Shown piece by piece: positions 46,081 through 54,800 of a stretch of DNA of 64,000 bases; the first letter of the stretch is position 1, and the number at the start of each line of letters is the position of its first letter. The stretch comes from Belliella calami. Its GTDB lineage: Bacteria > Bacteroidota > Bacteroidia > Cytophagales > Cyclobacteriaceae. The notes below the pieces were generated by a model. It searched no databases and had not been told where the DNA came from. It saw nothing but the letters and a program-made list of their open reading frames with translations. The stretch spans positions 387,815 through 451,814 of the forward strand of contig NZ_JAKZGS010000001.1 in assembly GCF_022549695.1 (NCBI RefSeq), written 5' to 3'. The translations under genes were made by a program, and so were the position numbers.

Positions 46081-46976
46081 TCCAAGATATACTGGTGAAT
46101 CATCTCTTGCTGATTTGGGTTGAACCACTTGATCTCTTCATCTTTGCGAAACCAAGTCATTTGTCTTTTTGCATATCTTCTCGAATTCCTTTTTAAAAGT
46201 CTTCCTGCCTCCTCTTTATCATATTGCCCTTCCAAAAACCCGAAAATCTCGGAGTAACCAACAGTCTGCAAAGCATTCAAATCCCTAAATGGATATAATC
46301 CAGCTGCTTCTTCAAACAGCCCCGCCTCGATCATCATATCCATCCTTTGATCAATTCTTTTGTAAAGAAATTCCCTATCTAGCTCCAAACCTATTTTAAT
46401 AATCCCAAATGGCCTCTTTGTTTTCTTTTTGACCCTAAAACTGCTGTAAGGCTGACCTGTTCCCCTGATTACTTCCAACGCACGCATCAATCGCTGGGGA
46501 TTTTTCTGATCTACATGGCCATAATAATGAGGATCAAATTCCTCAACTTCTTTTTGAAGATATTCAATACCATTTTTTTCATATAGCTGAATAATTTCTT
46601 TTCTGATAGCTGGATCTATAGAAGGTATGGCATCAAATCCATTACAAATAGCATCAACATAAAGCCCTGAACCTCCAGTCATGATGGTTTTATCATGTTT
46701 TTGAAAGATCTCTTCCAACAGACCGAGAGCCTCTTCTTCAAAAGTTTTGACATCATAATCATCAAAAATGGAGAGGTTATTGATAAAATGATGTTTGACA
46801 AGACTAAGTTCTTCTGAAGAAGGCTTGGCTGTACCAAGATTAGTTTCTCTAAAAAACTGACGACTATCGCAAGAAATAATTTCTGTGTTAAAAATTTTGG
46901 CTAAATTTATGGATAATTCAGTCTTACCAACTGCAGTTGCCCCAACAATGACAATTAAATACTTCTTATTACTCAC
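46068..46976 (-). CDS. miaA: tRNA dimethylallyltransferase
   Basis: The product has 302 residues. It begins with a GTG at 46976, followed by the P-loop VGATAVGKTELS (12-19). Other blocks are IISCDSRQFFRETNLGTAKPS and MTGGSGLYVDAICNG, and RYAKRQMTWFRKD near the end. It adds the isopentenyl group to A37 of tRNAs reading UNN codons. The start GTG is the only codon at the usual family position. The in-frame inverted repeat 45924-45958 downstream of it may terminate its message. Confidence 0.96.
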   Translation of the reverse strand: MSNKKYLIVIVGATAVGKTELSINLAKIFNTEIISCDSRQFFRETNLGTAKPSSEELSLVKHHFINNLSIFDDYDVKTFEEEALGLLEEIFQKHDKTIMTGGSGLYVDAICNGFDAIPSIDPAIRKEIIQLYEKNGIEYLQKEVEEFDPHYYGHVDQKNPQRLMRALEVIRGTGQPYSSFRVKKKTKRPFGIIKIGLELDREFLYKRIDQRMDMMIEAGLFEEAAGLYPFRDLNALQTVGYSEIFGFLEGQYDKEEAGRLLKRNSRRYAKRQMTWFRKDEEIKWFNPNQQEMIHQYILDQIG

Positions 46977-47032
46977 CCGGTTTAGAATTTACTTTAATTA
47001 TAATTGAATACAAATTTATCAATATTTTGAAG

Positions 47033-47785
47033 ATGAAAAGCAAAAAGGTTCTTATAGTAGATGATAATGCGCTCAACCGAAGGGTTTTTGAGCACATTAT
47101 CGGACAATTGTATGAGTACGACATTGCTGAAAATGGGAAAATTGCAATTGATAAATTAATAGAGGGGCACTATGATCTCATTCTCATGGATATTCAGATG
47201 CCTGTAATGGACGGTATTTCAGCATTGAAAAAAATAATCAACGATCAACTTACCAAATCACCCATCATTGCGATTTCTGCCTACGCTGATCATAACGACA
47301 AGGAATTTTTTCTATCAACGGGATTTAAGGATTTCATATCCAAACCCATAAAGCCAAAACTATTTTTGGAAACTATTTCTTTTCACATTGACAAACAAAA
47401 AAACAAGTACCCCTGTGATACCGATGTTTGTTATGAAGATATTGATATTGACCTAGAATCCCTCAAAAAATTGTTGAAATATAACACCGTAGAAAACATC
47501 AAAACCATCTATGATGAATTCATAGATGAAACGGAAGGGTTGTTGTCAGAAATAAAAGAACTTATAAATCACCAGGCATTTAAAAACATTGGTGATAAAC
47601 TTCATATTATTAAGGGAAATTCAGGTACATTAGGAGCTTTAAAGATTTTTAATTCCTCAAAACAATTTGAAAAAAACATAAAAAATGAGATTTTTGAGAA
47701 TACTTTGAAAGATTATTTAACTTTAAATGATAATTTAGATTCATTTAAAAAACATATACAAACCATTCAAATTTTGAATCCATGA
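47033..47785 (+). CDS. Receiver-Hpt two-domain phosphotransfer protein
   Basis: The product has 250 residues from the ATG at 47033; a TTG two codons earlier is also in frame. The receiver domain (1-120) has phospho-acceptor D53 in DLILMDIQMPVMDG. An Hpt domain follows (about 150-245) with H191 in LHIIKGNSGTLGA. The protein could pass phosphate from a kinase to another receiver. The next gene, another single receiver, overlaps by 4 nt, so the two may exchange phosphate. No kinase is adjacent. Confidence 0.92.
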   Translation: MKSKKVLIVDDNALNRRVFEHIIGQLYEYDIAENGKIAIDKLIEGHYDLILMDIQMPVMDGISALKKIINDQLTKSPIIAISAYADHNDKEFFLSTGFKDFISKPIKPKLFLETISFHIDKQKNKYPCDTDVCYEDIDIDLESLKKLLKYNTVENIKTIYDEFIDETEGLLSEIKELINHQAFKNIGDKLHIIKGNSGTLGALKIFNSSKQFEKNIKNEIFENTLKDYLTLNDNLDSFKKHIQTIQILNP

Positions 47786-48159
47786 CGGAAAATAAAAAAG
47801 TGCTGGTAGCTGAAGATAGTTCTGTAATCATCAACTTAACTAAAAACGTGTTGATGTTTGAAAATTACCACATTACTGCAGTAAAGAATGGGAAACAACT
47901 TTTAGACAAACTTGCAACCGAAGATTTCGATTTGATTTTGATGGATATCAATATGCCAATAATGGATGGTATTGAATGCACCAAAGCTGTCAGGGCACTA
48001 GTTGATCCAAAAAAAGCGAAAATCCCCATTATTGCAATTACAGGTAACTACAAAAATTACACACTTGATGATTTCAAAAAGGCTGGGCTGGATGATTATA
48101 TCCAAAAACCACTCGATTATGATCATCTTTTAGCTACTGTCAAAAAACATTTGGCATAG
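47782..48159 (+). CDS. CheY-like response regulator
   Basis: The product has 125 residues with a complete receiver domain: EDSSVI acidic pocket (E11, D12), D55 in DLILMDINMPIMDGIE, and K in YIQKPLDYDHL. There is no output domain. It overlaps the receiver-Hpt gene by 4 nt (ATGA) and probably forms a phosphorelay with it. Confidence 0.92.
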   Translation: MTENKKVLVAEDSSVIINLTKNVLMFENYHITAVKNGKQLLDKLATEDFDLILMDINMPIMDGIECTKAVRALVDPKKAKIPIIAITGNYKNYTLDDFKKAGLDDYIQKPLDYDHLLATVKKHLA

Positions 48160-48177
48160 TCTAAAGTTCAACAAAAG

Positions 48178-48453
48178 ATGATCCGATATACAAAAAACTT
48201 TCTGGATAAGCTCGAAAACCTCTTTGCCTCTTCTGAATTTATATTGAGATATGAAAAAGGAAGTTTCAAATCTGGCTATTGTATCCTAAAGGATAATAAG
48301 ATCGTCATCATCAATAAATATTACACTATAGAAGGGAAAATCAATACATTGATCGATATCATCAAAGAGTTGAATTTCAACCCAAAAGATTTCGATGACA
48401 AGAAAAACCAAGAGTTTCTTAGCGAATTACAACAAACTCAATTAAAACTTTGA
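48178..48453 (+). CDS. Conserved hypothetical protein
   Basis: The product has 91 residues, with alternating beta and helical patterns (LRYEKGSFKSGYCILKDNKIVIINKYYTIEGKINTLIDIIKEL). I do not recognise a named family, though it resembles short Bacteroidetes proteins encoded next to the MBL hydrolase gene. It is inside a tight operon: its TGA overlaps the TTG start of the next gene. Confidence 0.75.
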   Translation: MIRYTKNFLDKLENLFASSEFILRYEKGSFKSGYCILKDNKIVIINKYYTIEGKINTLIDIIKELNFNPKDFDDKKNQEFLSELQQTQLKL

Positions 48454-49241
48454 AAATTACATTTTTAGGAACAGGAACATCGCAGGGAGTACCAGTTATC
48501 GGGTGTGATTGCACTGTTTGTGCATCTTTGGATTTTCGTGACAAAAGGCTTAGAAGTGCAATTCACATTGAAGTCAAAGGCAAAAGTATAGTGATCGATA
48601 CTGGGCCTGATTTCAGAACACAAATGCTTCGTGAAAAAATCAGTTCTCTAGACGCAGTGGTTTTCACACACGAACACAAAGATCATACAGCAGGCTTGGA
48701 TGATATCCGTCCATTCAACTTTATGCATCAGAAGGACATGCCTATATTCGGCACCGAACAGGTTCTGAATCAAATCAAAAGGGAGTTCTCCTACATATTT
48801 GAAAAAGTAAAGTACCCTGGAGTTCCTCAGGTAATCACCCATGAAATCACAAAAGAACTGGATTTTGATGTGGAGGGAGTAAAGTTTTCCCCCATAGAAG
48901 TAATGCACTATCGCCTACCAGTTTTGGGTTTTAGAATTGGTGATTTTACTTACATCACAGATGCCAAAACCATCGCTGATGAAGAGCTTGAAAAAATCAA
49001 GGGGACAAAAGTACTGGTCCTGAATGCCTTACAGATCAACCATCACATTTCACACTTCACCCTTCAAGAAGCTTTAGAGATGGTAGAGAAAATCAATCCT
49101 GAGATAGCATACTTCACCCACATCAGCCACAGACTTGGCACACATGCCGAAGTAGAGGCAAAACTTCCAAAACACATCAAATTAGCTTTTGATGGATTGA
49201 AAATAGATATTGCAACATGCACCTCAATTACCACTTCTTAA
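48450..49241 (+). CDS. MBL-fold metallo-hydrolase (PhnP/lipoate-type)
   Basis: The product has 263 residues. The zinc motif THEHKDHTAGLDDIR and the opening KITFLGTGTSQGVPVIGCDC are characteristic of PhnP-like phosphodiesterases. The start is a TTG at 48450 that overlaps the preceding stop (TTGA); it gives exactly the family N-terminus and no ATG lies at the right place. Cys residues near 21-26 may bind an extra zinc. The substrate is not known; cyclic phosphates are typical. The 3' end overlaps the next gene by 25 nt. Confidence 0.9.
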   Translation: MKITFLGTGTSQGVPVIGCDCTVCASLDFRDKRLRSAIHIEVKGKSIVIDTGPDFRTQMLREKISSLDAVVFTHEHKDHTAGLDDIRPFNFMHQKDMPIFGTEQVLNQIKREFSYIFEKVKYPGVPQVITHEITKELDFDVEGVKFSPIEVMHYRLPVLGFRIGDFTYITDAKTIADEELEKIKGTKVLVLNALQINHHISHFTLQEALEMVEKINPEIAYFTHISHRLGTHAEVEAKLPKHIKLAFDGLKIDIATCTSITTS

Positions 49242-50779
49242 AATTCCTCTGTCCTGCACTTGAAAAAAAGTTTTTGGGAGCTGAGCTCGTTGAGATTTTT
49301 TCACAAAACAAAAACGAGCTGATCATAGGCTGTAACATAGATTCGAAAGATCTCTACATCCAAGCTAATTTACTCCCCAGCATCTCTTGTCTCGCATTTC
49401 CCAGTGATTTCAAAAGAGGAAAGAAAAATACTGTAAGCCTCTTTCCTGAGCTAAAGGGGCAAAAAATCTTAGGTATTCAAGTGGTAGCTTTTGAAAGGGC
49501 TTTTGAAATATCATTGACAAATGGATTTAAAATCCTTTTTAAACTTCACGGTACAAGAAGCAACTTGCTCTTTTACAAATCGGAAGAAGATCTGCCTTTC
49601 AAACTTTTCAGAAACGATCTCAAAGACGACTGGCAAATCAAAATCGAAGACCTTGCAAAAAATCTGGATTTAAGCAGAACAGAATTTGAAAACCTTGAGG
49701 GTAATGCTTCAAAATTCTTACCTACTTTGGGAAAAATCCCAAGGGAATGGCTAAAACAAAGAGGCTTTATCAATGCTGGTATTGAAGAAAAATGGCAGTT
49801 GATGACCTTATTGCTTGACATGCTAGACAGTCCTTTATTCTCTATCATAGAAAAAGATAAAGACCACTTTTTGAGCCTATTACCAGAAGACAGCCACAAA
49901 TACCAAACAAGCGATTCAATTGATGCCACGAATGAACTTTTCAGGTATTTGGTGGTAGTACAAGCTTTTGAAAAAGAAAAACATCATTGGGTCAAAACCT
50001 TTGAAGATCAAAAGAAGAAATCTAATTCTTATATTCAAAAGTCCACTGAGAAACTGAGTCTCTTGGAATCGGAAATTTCCCCTGCCCAAATCGCTGATGT
50101 CATTATGGCCAATCTTCACCAGATTGATAAAAATGCAGAAGAAGTTAGCCTATTCAACTTCTATACACAGCAGAATCAAGTCATCAAACTTAAGAGAGGT
50201 TTGAGCCCACAGCTTTTTGCTGAAAATCTCTATAGAAAGTCAAAAAACAGAAAAATAGAAATTGATCAGATCTATCAAAACATCCAAGACAAGGAAGAGT
50301 TGCTGAAAAAATCATCTTCTATGCTTGAAGAAATCTTGGGGATTTCACATTTCAAGGAGTTGAGGTCTTTTGTAAAATCAAACAACCTTGTCTCTCAAGA
50401 AAAAGAAAAACAGGAGCAAGTTCCTTACAAAAGGTTCGAAATAGATGGTTTTGAAGTATTGGTAGGCAAATCTGCAAAGTCTAATGACGAAATGCTTAGA
50501 CATTTCGCATGGAAGGAAGACCTTTGGCTGCATGCCAAAGATGTATCTGGTTCACATGTCATCATCAAATTCAAATCCGGAATAAAATTCCCAAAAACAG
50601 TAATTGAGAGAGCTGCAGAATTGGCCGCTTACTATTCCAAAAACAAGAATGAAACTTTGGCACCCGTCATGTACACTCCCGTAAAATACGTCAGGAAGGT
50701 GAAAGGTGCTGCTCCTGGAGCCGTTATGGTTGACAAAGAAAGTGTATTGATGGTACCCCCTATCGGCCCAAAAGAGTAG
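49217..50779 (+). CDS. NFACT-domain RNA-binding protein (RqcH-like)
   Basis: The product has 520 residues. The N-terminal NFACT-N-like region (1-about 200) is followed by coiled-coil helices (about 260-400), and the NFACT-R domain is near the end (FEVLVGKSAKSNDEMLRHFAWKEDLWLHAKDVSGSHVII). RqcH/NEMF relatives bind stalled 60S/50S ribosomal subunits and add Ala tails. The Bacteroidetes form has a diverged N-domain, so a quality-control role is inferred. It starts 25 nt before the end of the MBL gene. Confidence 0.88.
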   Translation: MHLNYHFLKFLCPALEKKFLGAELVEIFSQNKNELIIGCNIDSKDLYIQANLLPSISCLAFPSDFKRGKKNTVSLFPELKGQKILGIQVVAFERAFEISLTNGFKILFKLHGTRSNLLFYKSEEDLPFKLFRNDLKDDWQIKIEDLAKNLDLSRTEFENLEGNASKFLPTLGKIPREWLKQRGFINAGIEEKWQLMTLLLDMLDSPLFSIIEKDKDHFLSLLPEDSHKYQTSDSIDATNELFRYLVVVQAFEKEKHHWVKTFEDQKKKSNSYIQKSTEKLSLLESEISPAQIADVIMANLHQIDKNAEEVSLFNFYTQQNQVIKLKRGLSPQLFAENLYRKSKNRKIEIDQIYQNIQDKEELLKKSSSMLEEILGISHFKELRSFVKSNNLVSQEKEKQEQVPYKRFEIDGFEVLVGKSAKSNDEMLRHFAWKEDLWLHAKDVSGSHVIIKFKSGIKFPKTVIERAAELAAYYSKNKNETLAPVMYTPVKYVRKVKGAAPGAVMVDKESVLMVPPIGPKE

Positions 50780-50781
50780 AA

Positions 50782-51147
50782 CTACTGATGCCGTGTCGGT
50801 TTCCTAGGTGGACCAATAGAAATCTTATTGAAGCCACTGACGAGGGCCACCGTACCTCCTATCCCAATGGCACCACCAGTGTACAACAATGTTTTTCCAA
50901 GTTGCGGTCTTGTACCAAGCAGTTGTCCTCCCAAGATCGTAACAGAATACCCTATTGTAGCTATAAAAATACCTGTTTTGAGCCGTTTTTGAGATTGGTG
51001 AAGATTGAGTTTGACTTGATACAGATCTTCTTCCAAAGCAAGGACTTGATTGAGAAGTGAATCAAGATTTATGTTTTCAGCTGCCTGGGAAAACCCAGAA
51101 TGGCAAAGTGTGAGCATCAAAATGCTGGCGAAAACAATTTTTTTCAT
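50782..51147 (-). CDS. Exported hypothetical protein with coiled coil and hydrophobic tail
   Basis: The product has 121 residues with a signal peptide (1-20), a short coiled-coil region (ENINLDSLLNQVLALEEDLYQVKLNLHQ, 24-51) and two Gly-rich hydrophobic segments (about 58-77 and 84-105). No family is recognised. It ends 2 nt after the convergent NFACT gene's stop and lies directly downstream of the LytTR regulator gene on its strand, 2 nt from it, so it probably belongs to that operon. Confidence 0.7.
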   Translation of the reverse strand: MKKIVFASILMLTLCHSGFSQAAENINLDSLLNQVLALEEDLYQVKLNLHQSQKRLKTGIFIATIGYSVTILGGQLLGTRPQLGKTLLYTGGAIGIGGTVALVSGFNKISIGPPRKPTRHQ

Positions 51148-51148
51148 A

Positions 51149-51922
51149 TTATTGATTTATCCAATTTTTAAAATCATTTAACCTATCCCTTGCTACAATG
51201 ATGTCAGTTTCTGGCTGTGTATGCATCAATAGCTTCATTCGACCATTTTGGATCAATTTCATTTCCAAAAGATCATCCAAATTTATAATTACTGATCTAC
51301 TTATTCTAAAAAATCCGTTAGGGTCGAGCAAGTTTTTTTCCAGTTCATTCAATGTATTATCAATCAGCGATTTTTTTCGTGTTTCTCTTTCATAAACATA
51401 CGTCAAACCATCTTGCGAATAAAAATAGGCTATATCCTCAGTATTCACAAAACGGATTTTATTTCCAGATTTTGTCAAAAATCTTTTTTTAAAAACCTTC
51501 TCTTGATACCCTTGTATAAGTTTATTGATAAATTCTGAATTGATTTTGGAAAAATCAGGTGTTTCTTTCCGAAGATTTTTAACTTTCTCAAAGGCTTTCA
51601 ACAACCTCTCTTCCTGTATAGGTTTGAGAATATAGTCTATACAATTATGCTCAAATGACTGAATGGCATATTGATCATATGCTGTCACAAAGACTATAGG
51701 AAAGGTGATTTCCCGTCCTTTGAGCGCCTTGAAACTAAGGCCGTCTGCCAGATGAATATCACAAAGCAACAAATCAATCTCTGTGAGACTATCCAAAATT
51801 TCTTTCAATTCTTTGATACTCTGAGCTGTCGCGATAATTTGGTTTTCACTGTTTTGCTCAATTACCAGGTTTCTGATTCTATTCAGAGTGAGTGGTTCGT
51901 CTTCTACTATTACTATCTTCAT
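51149..51922 (-). CDS. LytTR-family response regulator
   Basis: The product has 257 residues. The receiver domain (1-120) has IVEDEPLT and the phospho-acceptor Asp in LLLCDIHLADGLS. A LytTR DNA-binding domain follows (about 150-257) with FLTKSGNKIRFVNTEDIAYFYSQDGLTYVY and FFRISRSVIINLDDL. It is co-encoded with the kinase upstream, overlapping it by 44 nt, and is the usual autoregulated two-component pair of Bacteroidetes. Confidence 0.94.
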   Translation of the reverse strand: MKIVIVEDEPLTLNRIRNLVIEQNSENQIIATAQSIKELKEILDSLTEIDLLLCDIHLADGLSFKALKGREITFPIVFVTAYDQYAIQSFEHNCIDYILKPIQEERLLKAFEKVKNLRKETPDFSKINSEFINKLIQGYQEKVFKKRFLTKSGNKIRFVNTEDIAYFYSQDGLTYVYERETRKKSLIDNTLNELEKNLLDPNGFFRISRSVIINLDDLLEMKLIQNGRMKLLMHTQPETDIIVARDRLNDFKNWINQ

Positions 51923-52919
51923 GGATCAAAGGCAGGCTAATTTGAAAATCACTTTCTGTATCAACAATCTCAATCTCCATATCCAGAAATGAATATCTAT
52001 CGGAAATGTTTTGAAGTCCTATGCCAGACGAGTATTCTACAACTTCTTTTCTTTGCTTTTTGTTATGGATTTTGATCGTTTCACAGTCTGCAATGATCGT
52101 GACTGAAAGTGGTTCTTTTTCTGTAAAATAATTATGTTTGACAACATTTTCCACCAAAAGCTGAAGAACTGATGGGGGCAAAAGAAGGTCATTACATGCT
52201 TTTTCTATCTTCAAATCAAAATTTAAAGATTTTTGAAATCTAATTCCCAACAAAGTGATATAATTATCTAAAAATGCCAATTCTTCACTCAATGACACAA
52301 GTTCCTTATCTTTATTAGCAAGGATATGTCTATAGATTTGAGATAATTTCTGTAAGTATTCATCAGCAAGTTTGGGATTTTCATAAATCAAAGAAGATAA
52401 GGTACTAAGGTTATTGAAAAAAAAGTGGGGGTTCATTTGCGAATTGAGCGTAGTCAATTGCGCCTCAATATTCAGAGAATGGAGTTTTTCAGCTTCTACG
52501 GCTTTTTCCCTATATCTTTTGCTAAAATAAAATATTGCATTGACGCAATTCAAAAAAAGGTTGATCCTGAATGCAAAACCACTTGTAAGCAAAAGGTTTT
52601 GAAAAGAAAAAGAAAAAGGAGCACCCAATATTTCTCCAGTGATCAACACAGAAATAAAACTGAATATACCCACACCCAACAAACTCAGCCCAAAATGCAT
52701 TATCAGCGGATTGATCTTAGAGTCAATACGATGTCTCTGATTTTCGATTACTGCATTCACAAACCATACAGCATAGCATAAGATAAAAATGATGAAAAAA
52801 AGTTTGTCTTGCGCCAATTCTGCCTGATACAATCTATCACCATCCAGCACAAGGATATTCACAAAGGAATACAAAGCCAGAAAACCTGGCAAGAGATATC
52901 TGTAGCGGCTGTTAAACAT
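51879..52919 (-). CDS. LytS-family sensor histidine kinase
   Basis: The product has 346 residues with four or more membrane segments in the first 140 residues, then a coiled coil and the His_kinase block TTLNSQMNPHFFFNNLSTLSSLIYE (His for phosphorylation), and the HATPase part with LQLLVENVVKHN and SSGIGLQNISDRYSFL. The stimulus is unknown. Its 3' end overlaps the LytTR gene by 44 nt, an unusually long overlap that implies coupling. Confidence 0.93.
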   Translation of the reverse strand: MFNSRYRYLLPGFLALYSFVNILVLDGDRLYQAELAQDKLFFIIFILCYAVWFVNAVIENQRHRIDSKINPLIMHFGLSLLGVGIFSFISVLITGEILGAPFSFSFQNLLLTSGFAFRINLFLNCVNAIFYFSKRYREKAVEAEKLHSLNIEAQLTTLNSQMNPHFFFNNLSTLSSLIYENPKLADEYLQKLSQIYRHILANKDKELVSLSEELAFLDNYITLLGIRFQKSLNFDLKIEKACNDLLLPPSVLQLLVENVVKHNYFTEKEPLSVTIIADCETIKIHNKKQRKEVVEYSSGIGLQNISDRYSFLDMEIEIVDTESDFQISLPLIHEDSNSRRRTTHSE

Positions 52920-52972
52920 TTATTTATCAGGGTTAATCCAAAGCAATTATCTAAGATTGAAAAAAAAATGTT

Positions 52973-53011
52973 CAAAAAAAACAACAGAAGGTTTGAAAAC
53001 CCTCTGTTGTT
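52973..53011 (-). terminator. Terminator of the fasciclin lipoprotein gene
   Basis: On the minus strand AACAACAGAgGGTTT pairs with AAACCtTCTGTTGTT with one mismatch, followed by TTTTTTTT. It begins 12 nt after the stop codon at 53023. Confidence 0.85.
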
Positions 53012-53022
53012 GGTAATATCAA

Positions 53023-54456
53023 TTATTCTAAAGTTGGCAACAATACTCCGTCAATAACATGAACCACTCCATTTTCAATGGCTACATCTGCTATTACCAC
53101 ATTGTAAACAGCACCTGCTGCATCTGTTACTGTCACATTACTTCCTGTTCTGGTCACAGTAAGGTTTTCTCCTGCCAAGGTTGGAACTGTTTGCGTTCCT
53201 TCATCTAGATCGAAAGAGAATGCAACTGCCGGAACAACGTGAAACTGCAATACTTTGGTAACAGCCTCAGCACCTAACAATTCGATCAATCCCGCCAAAC
53301 CTTCAACATCCAACTCTTCGAGCAAAGCGACAAATGCCTCGTTTCTTGGAGCAAATACTGTGATAGCTTCAGCTTCCAATAGTGCTCCACCAAGATTCGC
53401 CGCTGTAACTGCATCTAGCAAAACAGTAAGACCTGCAGCTGTAGCTGCTTCAACTACATTTGGCAATTCCAATTCTGGTAATAAAACCCTATCAATTACA
53501 TGCACGACACCATTTTCGATAGCGACATTAGGAGTCACTACATTTGCTGTATTACCAGCGGCATCTGTAACAGTCACATTAGATCCAGATACATTGACAG
53601 TGATCTCTTGTCCTGACACAGTTGTAAATGTGTTGGTAGCTGCCAAGTCAGTGGAAAAAGCTACAGCAGGAACTACGTGAAAACCTAGTACTGTCTCTAA
53701 ATTTCCAACCCCACCAATTTTCGTTACAAGTTGACCTAAATCAGCAGCACCAAAAGCTGTTAGAGCAGCGGCAAATGCCTCATTGCTTGGAGCAAATACA
53801 GTGATCGCGTCTAGTCCAAGTAAAGTACCACCAAGTCCGTCTACTGCACCTACTGCGGCTAACAAAGTTGTCAAACCAGCAGAAGTAGCTGCATCTACCA
53901 AATTCGGAGCTGGCTCAGTTGGCAATTCGATTTCAGGCAACAATACTCTGTCAATAACATGTACAACTCCATTGGCAATTTCTACATCAGCAGTCACTAC
54001 ATTGGCTGTCCCGCCAGTAGCATCAGTAATGGTAACGGAGCCTCCCGTCCTAGAAACAGTAAGTGTCTGCCCAGAGACAGTAGTAAAAGAATTCGTTGCG
54101 TTCAAATCAGCTGCAAATGCAACTGCTGGTACTACATGGAAGCCCAAAACAATTTCTAAGTTTTGAACACCTCCTAATTTTGAAACCAAATCATTGAGAT
54201 CAGTAGCTTCGAATGCTGTAAGCGCATTTGTGAATGCTTGATTAGTTGGAGCAAAAACTGTAATTGCAGGCGCTCCTAAAAGCGTAGAACCTAAAGATGG
54301 AACTGCATCTACAGCAGCTAATAAGGTGGTCAAACCAGCTGCGTTGGCAGCTTGGACTAAATCTGGCGCTGGTTGCGGAGCAGGCTCATCTTCCTGACAT
54401 GACACAGCAAATAGCACGAAAGTGCCTAAAAGCAATAAATTAAATAATTTTTTCAT
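53023..54456 (-). CDS. Lipoprotein with three fasciclin (FAS1) domains
   Basis: The product has 477 residues with a lipoprotein signal (FVLFAVSC, lipid Cys at 20). Three FAS1 repeats of about 140 residues follow, each with the H1 motif ITVFAPTNQAF / ITVFAPSNEAF / ITVFAPRNEAF and the H2-type ending NGVVHVIDRVLLPE or NGVVHVIDGVLLPT. FAS1 domains mediate adhesion. The repeats share much codon-level identity, which suggests tandem duplication. A predicted surface or periplasmic adhesin; the ligand is unknown. Confidence 0.93.
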   Translation of the reverse strand: MKKLFNLLLLGTFVLFAVSCQEDEPAPQPAPDLVQAANAAGLTTLLAAVDAVPSLGSTLLGAPAITVFAPTNQAFTNALTAFEATDLNDLVSKLGGVQNLEIVLGFHVVPAVAFAADLNATNSFTTVSGQTLTVSRTGGSVTITDATGGTANVVTADVEIANGVVHVIDRVLLPEIELPTEPAPNLVDAATSAGLTTLLAAVGAVDGLGGTLLGLDAITVFAPSNEAFAAALTAFGAADLGQLVTKIGGVGNLETVLGFHVVPAVAFSTDLAATNTFTTVSGQEITVNVSGSNVTVTDAAGNTANVVTPNVAIENGVVHVIDRVLLPELELPNVVEAATAAGLTVLLDAVTAANLGGALLEAEAITVFAPRNEAFVALLEELDVEGLAGLIELLGAEAVTKVLQFHVVPAVAFSFDLDEGTQTVPTLAGENLTVTRTGSNVTVTDAAGAVYNVVIADVAIENGVVHVIDGVLLPTLE

Positions 54457-54577
54457 AGTCGATATAGTTTATGTTCGGGATTAAAACCGCATCAACCAAA
54501 AAATGGATGTATAGACATGGATCATCAGGGTTATGAAAAGGTTGACCTGTTGATTTTTCACCTTGAACGGTAAATTC

Positions 54578-54614
54578 CAAAAAAAAATAGGTCGCCATAA
54601 CATGGCAACCTATT
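54578..54614 (-). terminator. Terminator downstream of pyk
   Basis: AATAGGTCGCCAT and ATGGCAACCTATT form a 13-bp stem with one mismatch (54586-54614). On the minus strand it is followed by nine Ts. It lies between MITE copy 4 and the fasciclin promoter region and would end a pyk message that reads through the repeat. Confidence 0.7.
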
Positions 54615-54637
54615 GATTTATAGTACGAGTATATAAG

Positions 54638-54778
54638 TATCCGCAATGTTGCACGTCGGGTAAGTAGTAGCTTTGTACGTTGCGGATACTCGTCAGCAGA
54701 CAACAGTTCACAGTCAACAGAACCACAAATCGTTCATCCGACAATGGATTGTTTGAATATGTGCATGAAAATGGATAG
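54638..54778. repeat. MITE-like element, copy 4
   Basis: 141 bp beginning GTATCCGCAATGTTGCACGT and ending near ATGGATAG. An internal perfect 11-bp inverted repeat (AGTATCCGCAA at 54637-54647 and TTGCGGATACT at 54679-54689) makes a large hairpin at one end. The middle ACAACAGTTCACAGTCAACAGAACC matches copy 2 reversed. It lies 23 nt after the pyk stop. Confidence 0.75.
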
Positions 54779-54800
54779 TAATATACAAGTGTAATTAAAA

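Noticed and set aside
53255-54166. Ala/Thr/Ser-rich open frames antisense to the fasciclin gene
   Set aside because: Shadows of the repetitive FAS1 coding sequence; no homology pattern of their own.
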